64,000 nucleotides of DNA, taken from Streptomyces tropicalis (GTDB taxonomy: Bacteria; Actinomycetota; Actinomycetes; Streptomycetales; Streptomycetaceae). Where the stretch lies: NCBI RefSeq assembly GCF_029269835.1, contig NZ_JARJBB010000003.1, positions 248,001 through 312,000 of the forward strand. The letters are read 5' to 3'. Below the pieces are notes generated by a model. It was not told the origin of the DNA, made no database searches, and saw only the letters and a list, made by a program, of their open reading frames with translations. The position numbers and the translations under genes are program-made. How positions within the stretch are numbered: position 1 is the stretch's first letter; the number at the start of each line of letters is the position of its first letter. Positions 54,822 through 63,103 of the stretch are shown here, piece by piece.

Positions 54822-55949
54822 TCAGGTGCGCCGCCCGGTGTGCAGGGGCCGCAGCACGAGCCTGCCGCCGGGTGCGCCGTCGACGCGGGTGCCGAACGAC
54901 CGGCAGTGCCTGTCGAGGACGGCGCACAGCCACTCGGTGTCCTCGGGCGAGGCGTGCTCCAGCCGCATCCTGCGCGCCTGCAGGGGCACCATCCGCGTGT
55001 CGACCAGCCGGCCGGTGTCCGCCTCCACGGACACCAGGTACAGCATCCGCAGGTCGTCCCGGAAGCTCTCGTAGCCGCCGATGCCCTCGTAGTCGTCGAC
55101 GAGGTCGCCGCAGCCGTACAGGACGAGCCTGTCCCGGTACACCTCCAGCGGGCGCGGATGGTGCGAGGAATGCCCGTGTACGACGTCCACGCCCGCGTCG
55201 AGCAGCGCGTGGGCGAAGCGGACCTCGGAGCGGGAGACGTCGTAGCCCCAGTTGGGGCCCCAGTGGACCGAGACGACCGCGATGTCCCCCGGCCGCCTGA
55301 CCTGCCGGAGACGGTCGGCGAACGCGGACGCGGCGGCCACCGAAGGCTCCGCGACGTCGACGCCGGACCGCTGCCCGGTGGCGGCCCAGCTCTCCGGGAT
55401 CCCGCTGGACGGCATCCCGAGGGAGAAGACCAGCACCCGCCCACCGGTGCCCAGGGGCACGATCGCCGGCCGCCTCGCCCCCACCTCGTCCCGGCCCGCG
55501 CCCGCCGTCCGCAGCCCCGCCTCCGCCAGGGCGCCGAGCGTGTCGTCGAGGCCGCGCGGGCCGAAGTCGAGCACATGGTTGTTGGCCAGCGCACAGACGT
55601 CCGGGCGGGCCGCGGCCAGGCACGGCAGGTTCGCCGGGCTCATCCGGTAGTGGACCTGCTTGCCGGGCACGAAGTCCCCGTCACCGGTGACGGTGGTCTC
55701 CAGATTGACCACCCGCACGTCCGGCGCGGCGTCGTCCAGGACCGGCAGCGCCTCACCCCACGGCCAGCGGAAGCCGACCGGCCGGGGAATCGGCCCGCTC
55801 GCCGCCTCCGCCAGGTCGACGTAGGCCCGGGCGTCGTGGATGTACGTCTCCCGCAGCGCCGGGTCACCGGGGTGCGGGAGGATCTGATCGACGCCCCGGC
55901 CGAGCATCACGTCCCCGCCGAGGAACAGGGTGACCACGTCCTCGTGCAC
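54822..55949 (-). CDS. CapA-family metallophosphatase-like protein
   Basis: A 375-aa protein of the PGA_cap/CapA family. Motifs LFLGGDVMLGRG, VRVVNLETTVT, ALANNHVLDFG and VVSVHWGPNW (HWG) and VVHGHSSHHPRP match the calcineurin-like metal site of the family. There is no signal peptide or membrane helix, so it is likely cytoplasmic, unlike CapA of poly-gamma-glutamate capsule export. Streptomyces carries several such genes and a PGA role should not be assumed. GTG 55949 agrees with a TAGCTT box 6 nt upstream. It is convergent with polX, 149 bp apart. Confidence 0.9.
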   Translation of the reverse strand: MHEDVVTLFLGGDVMLGRGVDQILPHPGDPALRETYIHDARAYVDLAEAASGPIPRPVGFRWPWGEALPVLDDAAPDVRVVNLETTVTGDGDFVPGKQVHYRMSPANLPCLAAARPDVCALANNHVLDFGPRGLDDTLGALAEAGLRTAGAGRDEVGARRPAIVPLGTGGRVLVFSLGMPSSGIPESWAATGQRSGVDVAEPSVAAASAFADRLRQVRRPGDIAVVSVHWGPNWGYDVSRSEVRFAHALLDAGVDVVHGHSSHHPRPLEVYRDRLVLYGCGDLVDDYEGIGGYESFRDDLRMLYLVSVEADTGRLVDTRMVPLQARRMRLEHASPEDTEWLCAVLDRHCRSFGTRVDGAPGGRLVLRPLHTGRRT

Positions 55950-55961
55950 CCTCCCAAGCTA
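55950..55961 (-). promoter_or_regulatory. -10 box for leaderless capA-like gene
   Basis: TAGCTT (55961-55956 on the minus strand) lies 6 nt before GTG 55949. Confidence 0.5.
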
Positions 55962-56208
55962 AAGCCGTCGTGGGCGGTGCGCGAAGGATCCGCGTGACGG
56001 GGGGGAGGGGGGAGCCACCGGGGGGCGCCGTGCGGCTACGCGTGCGCGGTGCGCGGGGGCCGTGCGAGCGGCGCACCGGCTCCGCGGCGGCCCACAGGGG
56101 GCGGCAGCTCCGGTGACGGCGCCGAAGCAGAGGCACGACGATGGGCGTGGTGAGCGTGCGCAGCGTGCGCGGGCACGAGCCGCGGAGACCGCATCCGGAT
56201 CGGACGCC

Positions 56209-56430
56209 GGGCGAGGTCATGACAAACAGGGTAAGCAGTTCGGTGGCGTCTACAAGCCGCACCAGAAGTCGATCGAGAGTGCGACGGGGATCCTGGTGCT
56301 GGGGCTGACGAGCATTCACGAGGCGATGGCCGACATGGCGGACGGACACGTGGACCACGACGAGCTCGTCGCCGGCATGTTCACCAAGGTGAAGACCGAC
56401 AAGCAGAGCGACGGTGCCGGTGAGCATTGA
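56209..56430 (+). pseudogene. Truncated gene upstream of the RHS toxin
   Basis: The frame encodes GKQFGGVYKPHQKSIESATG and ends with GMFTKVKTDKQSDGAGEH, which matches the C-terminal part of small proteins often encoded before type VII/RHS toxin genes in Streptomyces. The preceding part of the frame (from 56062) is Arg/Ala low-complexity and unlike the family, so the 5' end seems lost. It overlaps the RHS fragment by 17 bp, as intact pairs do. Positions 55962-56208 hold no other feature. Confidence 0.5.
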
Positions 56431-57367
56431 GGACAAGGCCCGCCACATCCTTCTCGACATGGGCCTGTGGTGGCCGGAGGCCGACTCCGGCAAGCTTCGG
56501 GATGCGGCGAAGGCGTGGCGTGCGTTCGCCGACTCCGTGGACGACGTCCGCTCCCCGGTGCACCGCAGCGCCTCCGGGATCATCCACAACAACACGGGTG
56601 AGTCGATCGAGGCGTTCCACAAGTTCTGGGACCGCTACGCGAAGGACAAGGACGGCGGCTGGCTGAGCGACCTCGCGAAGACCTCGCGGGACATGGCCAG
56701 TGCGCTGGACAAGTTCGCCGACGGCATCGACGACGCCATCAACAAGCTCTGGACGCGGATAGCCATCGACGCGGCCGTGATCGCGGGTGGTGTGGCGCTG
56801 GCCATCATGACCGCGGGCATCGCCTCGGGTGCGGCGGCAGCGGCGGCGGACGCGGTCATCGAGTTCGGCGCCACGATCGGCGTCGGGGTCTCCGCGGTGG
56901 TGGCCGACATCATCGGAGGTGCCTTCGCCGGTGTCGCGTTCGGCGGGGTCGAGTCGGTCACCGTAGACCTGGCGGTGGCCCAGCCGTTGCAGATGGCGAC
57001 GGGTCTGCAGCACGGCTTCAGCCAGGACGAGGTCAACAAGGCCGCCGAGAACGGCATGATCTTCGGCGGAGCTCTGGGCGCGGGTGGCGGCCTGCTGAAG
57101 TCGAGCATGGAAGGCGGTCTCGCCGACACCACCCCGACGCTGCTGCGCCCTGCGTCGCTCCGCCCCGACCTGGTCGATCTGGGCCCGGCGGCCCGCAACG
57201 CCGAGGAAACTCCGTGCGTGGGTGAGCCGATCGACGTGGCGACCGGCGCCATGCTGATGACGCAGACGGACCTGACCCTGCCGGGCACACTGCCGTTTCG
57301 GTTCACGCGCACTCATCTCTCCTCCTCAGATTTGTCCGGACGGCAGGACCACCACCTGGGACTATGA
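56414..57367 (+). pseudogene. N-terminal fragment of an RHS polymorphic toxin
   Basis: A 317-codon frame. N-terminal helical T7SS-signal-like region (DKARHILLDMGLWWPEADSG; SRDMASALDKFADGIDDAIN), hydrophobic Gly/Ala-rich segments (AVIAGGVALAIMTAGIASGA), then the start of the DUF6531/RHS core (CVGEPIDVATGAMLMTQTDL; LPFRFTRTHLSS). Right after THLSS the frame loses homology and stops. Several hundred residues of YD repeats that should follow are missing. Start GTG 56414; GTG 56420 is an alternative. Confidence 0.75.
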
Positions 57368-58151
57368 GCCAGGGACTTATCGCCCGGTCGCACAGACCGA
57401 CCGGTGGGCGTCGTCGGCCGAAACTTCGTTCCTCGCCCGACTGGCCGAGGAGACCAGCTTCGACAAGAAGCCACGTTTCTACGCCGTGATCACGGACGCC
57501 GTCGGTACGCCCATGGAACTGGTCTCCACCTCCGCCGAACTCGCGTGGCAGTCCCGCACCACGCTATGGGGCACCAGGTTCCCGTCTTCCGTCGACTCTG
57601 AGGCGGCTGTGGACTGCCGGCTGCGGTTCCCGGGGCAGTACGCCGATGACGAGACAGGCCTCGACTACAACCTATTGCGTTACTACGATCCTGAAACGGG
57701 CGGTTACCTCACGTCGGACCCATTGGGCCTCCTGCCTGGTCCCAACCCGCACGCCTATGTCGGCAACCCGGGGAGCGAGTCGGATCCGCTGGGCCTGTTC
57801 ACCTGCAAGGTCGAGAACGCGCTCAAGAGCTGGCAGAGCCGGAAATATCAGTTCGACAGCAATGAGTTCGTGCTTGACAAGAAAGGCATGGCGCATGTCC
57901 TGGAAAGGCATCACCCGGAATACTGGGACGGGTCTGTCAAGGCGAAGCAGTCGTTCCTCGACGGAAAAATGTCCGTCCAGGATGTGCAAGATGCCATCAC
58001 GGAGACGCTGAAGCAGAACCGGGACAAACTCGTCTCGCGTGGTCCGATCGGCATGTATCAGATCGAGGGGCGAGTAAACGGCGTGGACTACGTCCTCGGC
58101 ATCAAGAATGGCCGCGTCGGCCAATTTTATCCAGGAACGCTCGACAAGTAG
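57330..58151 (+). pseudogene. C-terminal RHS/toxin module, out of frame with the N-terminal part
   Basis: From about 57336 the +0 frame reads PDGRTTTWDYEPGTYRPVAQ, then VITDAVGTPMELVSTSAELA, LRFPGQYADDETGLDYNLLR YYDPETGGY and PNPHAYVGNPGSESDPLGL, the conserved end of the RHS core before the variable toxin. The toxin part (58 residues of 57801 on) holds MAHVLERHHPEYW (H-x4-R-H) and GIKNGRVGQFYPGT, resembling BECR-fold/EndoU-like nucleases but not surely assigned. The only start available is internal, so secretion would be lost. It is followed 9 bp later by a probable immunity gene. Confidence 0.65.
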
Positions 58152-58160
58152 GCTGGCTGC

Positions 58161-58610
58161 ATGATCGAGATCACGTCCTACCTGCGCACCAAGTCGGGCT
58201 CTTTTGTCGACGTGGCGGAGGCAAGCTTTCCTCCTGCGGATCCTTCGTATGTCGAGGGGGCTATCGATATGACCATCAACGGCGTACGGATCCTGGACCA
58301 GGAGCTCTGGGACTATGTCGACGAACTCTGGGCCTATATCGGTGATATGGTCCTGAAACTTGCGGACGAGGACGAGGTGTCGACATACTTCCCGGATCAG
58401 CCGATCCGTTTGTTGTTCAAACGCCTGGGTGGCGGACTCGTCCTCGTGTCACTCACCTACGACGACGTCAAGCGAACAGTCCCCGTCGAGGAACGGGAAC
58501 TCGTGGACGCCCTCCAGCGGTCCGGCACAGAATTCTTCACAAGGATGAAAGAATTGCTTCCTGAGAACGCCCTGGGGTACGACGACGCCTTGACACGGCT
58601 CACACGCTGA
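58161..58610 (+). CDS. Probable immunity protein for the RHS toxin
   Basis: A 149-aa acidic protein starting 9 bp after the toxin stop, the standard place for a cognate immunity gene. Its base composition is less GC-rich than the neighbourhood, as usual for these cassettes. Readable segments include VDVAEASFPPADPSYVEGAI and LLFKRLGGGLVLVSLTYDDV; I recognise no named family. It may still be needed if the toxin module is translated from an internal start. Confidence 0.65.
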   Translation: MIEITSYLRTKSGSFVDVAEASFPPADPSYVEGAIDMTINGVRILDQELWDYVDELWAYIGDMVLKLADEDEVSTYFPDQPIRLLFKRLGGGLVLVSLTYDDVKRTVPVEERELVDALQRSGTEFFTRMKELLPENALGYDDALTRLTR

Positions 58611-58638
58611 AGCAGATGGCTGCGGCACCAGGCGGGGC

Positions 58639-58941
58639 ATCAGTCTGCTCGACGACGGGGACGTCGATGCCGCCTGGCGGGCCGCGGCCGAAACGTGTGC
58701 ACACGACCGACAGCGGCTCGACCTCGCCCACCAGGCCCGCGTCGTCCGTCCTGCCGACGTGCTCGGGGGTAACCGGCGGCTGCCCGAACCACTCATGACA
58801 CAGACGGGCAACGCTGTTTACGAGCAACTGACCGCTCTGCTACTGAGCATGCGCGACTGCCACCACCGCCTGGGCACCGCAGACGAATCCACCGCGTACC
58901 CCGCCGCTCTGCGTGCCGGCCAGAAACGCGAGCGGGACCCT
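58639..58941 (+). pseudogene. C-terminal remnant of a DUF6880-like protein
   Basis: One frame reads ISLLDDGDVDAAWRAAAETC, HDRQRLDLAHQARVVRPADV and VYEQLTALLLSMRDCHHRLG, matching from memory the end of a family in which a terminal GQKRKRxLM motif follows; here it reads GQKRERDPQ and then runs on into unrelated sequence. No upstream part of the gene is present, so it is a decayed fragment joined to the toxin locus. The remaining 58942-59086 has no feature. Confidence 0.5.
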
Positions 58942-59086
58942 CAGGCGGCGCCTCGACCGGCACCCTTCGTGACCCTGCCGGAAAATCGGTGGTGCCGGAA
59001 CACGGCCGCCTCTAGGGTGAGATCCGCTTCACGCAGTGGCCGTCGGCCGCTGCCGTCCGCCGAGTGGGAAACGGGAGGTGTGACCG

Positions 59087-59158
59087 ATGGCTGTCTCCGT
59101 GATGGGCGCTGCCCGCAACCAGAAGTTCATCCACTCCACCTCCGTGGTCTCCGGCTGA
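59087..59158 (+). CDS. 23-codon ORF upstream of rsgA
   Basis: ATG 59087 with GGGAGG 8 nt upstream opens MAVSVMGAARNQKFIHSTSV and ends 57 bp before the rsgA start. The good ribosome binding site and non-repetitive composition are unusual for chance ORFs here. It could be a small protein or a leader peptide. I recognise no family. Confidence 0.35.
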   Translation: MAVSVMGAARNQKFIHSTSVVSG

Positions 59159-59215
59159 CCTTTCTCACCAGCGCACACGTGCGTGCGGCCGGGGCCGCCC
59201 TGTGAAGGGTTCCCC

Positions 59216-60325
59216 TTGAATCTGTCTTCAATTTCGGCTTCTTCGTTGCACGCTCTCACGCCGTACGGCTGGGACGAGGGCTGGGCAACCGCGTTCGCTC
59301 CCTATGCCGCGCAGGGTCTCCTGCCCGGCCGTGTCGTGCGGGTCGACCGCGGCCTGTGCGACGTCGTCACCCCGGTCGGCACCGTGCGTGCCGACACCGA
59401 GTTCGTCGTTCCCCGTGACCCGATGAGGGTCGTGTGCACGGGCGACTGGGTCGCCGTCGATCCCGAAGGCGCCGATCCGCGCTACGTGCGGGTCTTCCTG
59501 CCGCGCCGTACCGCGTTCGTCCGGTCCGCCTCCTCCAAGCGGTCCGAGGGGCAGATCCTCGCTGCCAACGTCGACCACGTGGTCATCGCGGTGTCGCTGG
59601 CCGTCGAACTCGACCTGGCCCGCATCGAGCGCTTCCTCGCCCTCGCCTGGGAGTCCGGGGCGCAGCCCCTGGTCGTGCTGACCAAGTCCGACCTCGTGCC
59701 CGACGCGGTGGGGCTGTCGTATCTGGTGCAGGACGTGGAGACCACCGCGCCCGGCGTGCCGGTGCTGCCGGTCAGCGCGACGACCGGGGACGGCCTCGAC
59801 GTGCTCCGGGCCATCGTCGGTCACGGCACGACCGTGCTGCTCGGCCAGTCCGGCGCGGGGAAGTCGACCCTCGCCAACGTGCTGCTCGGCCGGGACGCGA
59901 TGGAGGTGCAGTCCGCACGCGACGTCGACGGCAAGGGCCGGCACACGACCACCACCCGCAACCTGCTCGCCCTGCCCGGCGGCGGCGTCCTCATCGACAC
60001 CCCGGGGCTGAGGGGGGTCGGTCTGTGGGACGCCGGGAGCGGCGTCGGCCAGGTGTTCTCCGAGATCGAGGAGCTGGCCGCCCGGTGCCGGTTCCACGAC
60101 TGCGCGCACGGCGCCGAGCCGGGGTGCGCGGTTCTCGCCGCCGTCGAGGACGGCGACCTTCCGGAGCGCCGGCTGGAGAGCTACCGCAAACTCCTGCGCG
60201 AGAACCAGTACATCGTCGCCAAGACGGACGCCCGGTTGCGTGCCGAGATCCGGCGCGACTGGAAGCGCAAGGGCGCCGACGGCCGGGCCGCCATGGAGGC
60301 GAAGCGGGGCCGGCTGCGCCAGTGA
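59216..60325 (+). CDS. rsgA: Ribosome small subunit-dependent GTPase RsgA
   Basis: A 369-aa circularly permuted GTPase that helps late maturation of the 30S subunit. An OB domain comes first (LLPGRVVRVDRGLCDVVTPV), then permuted G motifs in the order G4 (VVLTKSDLV), G1 (GQSGAGKST), G3 (DTPGLRG), and a C-terminal zinc finger (ARCRFHDCAHGAEPGC). I use TTG 59216 because GAAGGG lies 6 nt before it and homologues begin at NLSS...HALTPYGWDEGW; an upstream frame to 59183 has no such support. Confidence 0.94.
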   Translation: MNLSSISASSLHALTPYGWDEGWATAFAPYAAQGLLPGRVVRVDRGLCDVVTPVGTVRADTEFVVPRDPMRVVCTGDWVAVDPEGADPRYVRVFLPRRTAFVRSASSKRSEGQILAANVDHVVIAVSLAVELDLARIERFLALAWESGAQPLVVLTKSDLVPDAVGLSYLVQDVETTAPGVPVLPVSATTGDGLDVLRAIVGHGTTVLLGQSGAGKSTLANVLLGRDAMEVQSARDVDGKGRHTTTTRNLLALPGGGVLIDTPGLRGVGLWDAGSGVGQVFSEIEELAARCRFHDCAHGAEPGCAVLAAVEDGDLPERRLESYRKLLRENQYIVAKTDARLRAEIRRDWKRKGADGRAAMEAKRGRLRQ

Positions 60326-60350
60326 CCGCCACCCGGGCAAGGACGACAGA

Positions 60351-60382
60351 CCTCGCCGCCGGACGTACGGCCGGCGGCGAGG
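60351..60382. terminator. Bidirectional terminator hairpin
   Basis: A perfect 12-bp stem CCTCGCCGCCGG / CCGGCGGCGAGG with an 8-nt loop lies between convergent rsgA and the PPOX gene. Confidence 0.75.
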
Positions 60383-60426
60383 CCGGTCCCGCGGGGTGCG
60401 GCCGGGCGGAGCGGGGTGCCGCCGCG

Positions 60427-60795
60427 TCAGTCCTCCAGCCCCCAGCTGTGGATCCGCCGCGGGTGCACCCGGATGACCTCCTCGCTGAAGTACGGCCCCA
60501 ACTCGTGCGGTCCGGTGAGCAGTTCGGCCTCGCCGCGAATGTCGACACCGCGCACACGCCAGGGGCTGACGCTGACGATGTCGTCGACCACCAGCGCCAC
60601 CTTCGGGTTCTGCCGCAGGTTGCGCCACTTCTTGGTGGTGCCCATCGCCCGGCCGCCGATCAGGATGGTGCCGTCCTCCTGCGGGAAGAAACCGACGGGG
60701 TTCGCCTGCGGCTGCCCGTGGGGGTCGACGGTGGCCAGCCGTCCCAGCTGCTGGGTCCTCAGGTACGCGCGCTCGGCGTCGGTGAATTCGGTCAT
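60427..60795 (-). CDS. PPOX-class F420-dependent oxidoreductase-like protein
   Basis: A 122-aa split-barrel protein of the pyridoxamine phosphate oxidase-like family, TIGR-type F420-binding subgroup. Features: RLATVDPHGQPQANPVGFFP (N-terminal strands), IGGRAMGTTKKWRNLRQNPK (cofactor phosphate binding) and VRGVDIRGEAELLTG. The substrate is unknown. ATG 60795 gives the expected N-terminus MTEFTDAERAYL. It is convergent with rsgA and lies upstream of the GDSL hydrolase gene. Confidence 0.88.
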   Translation of the reverse strand: MTEFTDAERAYLRTQQLGRLATVDPHGQPQANPVGFFPQEDGTILIGGRAMGTTKKWRNLRQNPKVALVVDDIVSVSPWRVRGVDIRGEAELLTGPHELGPYFSEEVIRVHPRRIHSWGLED

Positions 60796-61049
60796 GACGG
60801 CAGCCAAGCACCCCCGGCAGCCCGGGCGCAGCGACTTCCGGGCCCGGCCCGGCGATCCCCGTACCCGGCTGGGCCGGGCGGGTGGTTCGCCCGCTGCGGC
60901 TCCGCCGTCCGCACTCTTCCATGTGGCACGGTCACCTCGCCGGGGCGGCGCGCCCCGGTCCGGGCACGGCCGGCCGCCCCGCCGCCGTCGCCCGCCCGGA
61001 GGTCCCGGACCGGCCCGGGACCGGCATAGAAGAGGCGGAGGCGGGCTTC

Positions 61050-62399
61050 ATGGTGCGCAGGGTCACGACCGCGCGAGTCCTCGCGGCGCTGCTGCTCCTG
61101 GCGTGCGGCACGGTGGTCGGCCGGGCCGGGGCCCGCGCGGTGGCCGGAGCTTCCGCCACCACCCGGTCCGGAGTCCGCATCACGGGAGTGGGGCCCCGCG
61201 CCACGGCAGCCCGGCTGCGCGGTGCGGCGGCCTGGTCGCGCGGCACCGGGGCCGCGGAGGCTCCTGCCGCGGTCCCGCTCACGGCCCGGTCCGGGATCTG
61301 GACCGGCACCTGGGAGGCCGCACCCTCCGGCACCGCCCGGGCGCTGCCCGGCGCCAGCATCCGCAACGTCGTGCACATCAGCGTCGGCGGGCGGGCGCTG
61401 CGGATCCGGCTCAGCAACCGGCTCGGCGGCGCCCCTCTGCGCCTCGGCGCCGTCACGGTGGCCCTCGCCGCGCACCGGGGCCCCGCCGCCGTCCCCGGGT
61501 CGATGCGTCGCGCCGTCTTCCACGGGGCCCCCGCCGTCACCGTCCCCGCCGGCCGGGACGTGGTCAGCGACCCCGTGCCGCTGGCCGTGCCGGCCGCCGC
61601 GGACCTCCTGGTCACCGTGTACACGCCCGTCGACTCGGGGCCGGCGACCCACCACCGCTCGGCACTGCGGACCGGCTGGCTCGCCCACGCGGGCGACCGG
61701 TCCGCCGACGAGAACGGCGCCGCCTACACCGCGACCACCGGCTTCTGGTACTACGTCACCGGCGTCGACGTCCTGGCCGCCCGGGCCGCCGGCAGCGTCG
61801 TCGCGCTCGGCGACTCCCTCACCGACGGCACCGGGTCGACGCCCGGCGCCGACCACCGCTGGCCCGACCGGCTGGCCGGGCTGCTCGCCGCGCTGCCCCC
61901 GGCCCGCCGCTTCGGCGTCCTCAACGCCGGGATCTCCGGCAACCGCCTGCTCCGCGACGGCGTCGGGCCGAGCGCCCTGGACCGGCTGGACCCCGACGCG
62001 CTGTCCCGTGCGGGCGTACGGGTCCTCGTCGTCTGGGAGGGCGTCAACGACCTCAAGGGAAGCCCCGCGGTGACGGATCCCGCCGCCTTCGTGACGGCGT
62101 ACCGGACGATCGCCGTCCGCGCCCACGCCCGCGGGATCCGGGTCGTCGGCGCCACCCTCACGCCGTACCGCGGCTACCGCGCCTGGACGGCGGCCGGCGA
62201 GGCGGTGCGGGAGCAGGTCAACGCGCTGATCCGGGGCGGCGGGGTGTTCGACGCGGTCGTTGATCTCGACGCCGTCGTCCGCGACCCGGGGCGGCCTGAC
62301 CGGATCCTGCCCGCCTACGACCCCGGCGACCACCTCCACCTCGACGACGCCGGGATGCTGGCCGTGGCCTCGGCCGTCCGCACGGTCGCCTTCCGCTGA
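61050..62399 (+). CDS. Secreted SGNH/GDSL hydrolase
   Basis: A 449-aa exported esterase. A signal peptide (MVRRVTTARVLAALLLLACG) carries an LLLLAC-like sequence, so it may be a lipoprotein. An N-terminal beta-sandwich-like region of about 200 residues precedes the hydrolase: block I VVALGDSLTDGTGS (Ser), the Gly of GISGNRLLRDG, block III VWEGVNDL (Asn) and block V GDHLHLDDAG (Asp, His). Substrates of such enzymes include plant polysaccharide esters. GGAGG lies 8 nt before ATG 61050. The long open frame upstream is not part of the gene. Confidence 0.9.
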   Translation: MVRRVTTARVLAALLLLACGTVVGRAGARAVAGASATTRSGVRITGVGPRATAARLRGAAAWSRGTGAAEAPAAVPLTARSGIWTGTWEAAPSGTARALPGASIRNVVHISVGGRALRIRLSNRLGGAPLRLGAVTVALAAHRGPAAVPGSMRRAVFHGAPAVTVPAGRDVVSDPVPLAVPAAADLLVTVYTPVDSGPATHHRSALRTGWLAHAGDRSADENGAAYTATTGFWYYVTGVDVLAARAAGSVVALGDSLTDGTGSTPGADHRWPDRLAGLLAALPPARRFGVLNAGISGNRLLRDGVGPSALDRLDPDALSRAGVRVLVVWEGVNDLKGSPAVTDPAAFVTAYRTIAVRAHARGIRVVGATLTPYRGYRAWTAAGEAVREQVNALIRGGGVFDAVVDLDAVVRDPGRPDRILPAYDPGDHLHLDDAGMLAVASAVRTVAFR

Positions 62400-62434
62400 A
62401 CCGGCGCCGGAGGCCGCGCACGGCCCGGGTCCGG

Positions 62435-62917
62435 TCAGCCCCGGAGGACGGCGCCGAGCCACGCCGCCGCGATCAGCAGGCAGGTGAACAGCTCCGCCAG
62501 TACGCCGGACCCGCCCGAGCGCATCACGGTGCGCAGTGCCGCCATCGCCTCTCCGTGCCGCCCGAGCCGCAGGCGTTCGTGCAGGTAGATCCCGCCCATG
62601 AAGCCGGGGACCGCACCGGCCACGGGGACGAGCACGAAGCCGACGACCGCGCCTGCACCCGCGTACACCGCCATCCGCGGGGTCGCGCCGTTCTCCCGCA
62701 GCCGGCGGGGCGGCAGCGCCCAGCGCACCACCTGGGAGAGGAACAGCACGGCGGTCGCGCCGACCAGGACGCCCCAGGCCAGTGGCTGGGGGTCGCTCAG
62801 CGCCCACCACAGCACGGCGGCCCACACCAGCCACGACCCCGGCACCCCGGGCACCAGCACTCCGCACAGGCCGAGCAGGATCACCACGCCGACCAGCAGG
62901 AGCTCCGACACTCCCAT
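62435..62917 (-). CDS. DUF456 membrane protein
   Basis: A 160-aa inner-membrane protein of the DUF456 family, about four helices (LLLVGVVILLGLCGVLVPGV; WLVWAAVLWWALSDPQPLAW; GVLVGATAVLFLSQVVRWAL; VYAGAGAVVGFVLVPVAGAV). The Gly-rich loop PGFMGGIYLHERLRLGRHGEA is typical. Function unknown. ATG 62917 was chosen over an in-frame start at 62938 because the family starts with the first helix. It is convergent with the GDSL hydrolase. Confidence 0.88.
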   Translation of the reverse strand: MGVSELLLVGVVILLGLCGVLVPGVPGSWLVWAAVLWWALSDPQPLAWGVLVGATAVLFLSQVVRWALPPRRLRENGATPRMAVYAGAGAVVGFVLVPVAGAVPGFMGGIYLHERLRLGRHGEAMAALRTVMRSGGSGVLAELFTCLLIAAAWLGAVLRG

Positions 62918-63103
62918 CTGCCCAGGGTGCCGGAGCACCCGGGGGGCCGCAGGCCGGGCGGTGCGGGGCCCGGGGGATCCGGGGGCGAGGAGGCGGGGGC
63001 CGGGGCGCGGGCACGGGGGCGAGGCGGCCGAGGGGCGAGAGAGCGCCGGGGGCCGGCGGGGGCCGGTCCCGGTCGGTTCAGCGGGGCCGGTCCCGGTCGG
63101 GAC

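Noticed and set aside
56062..56430. Intact 122-aa gene before the RHS fragment
   Set aside because: Only the last about 70 residues look like the known family; the first 50 are low-complexity, so it is listed as a truncated gene instead.
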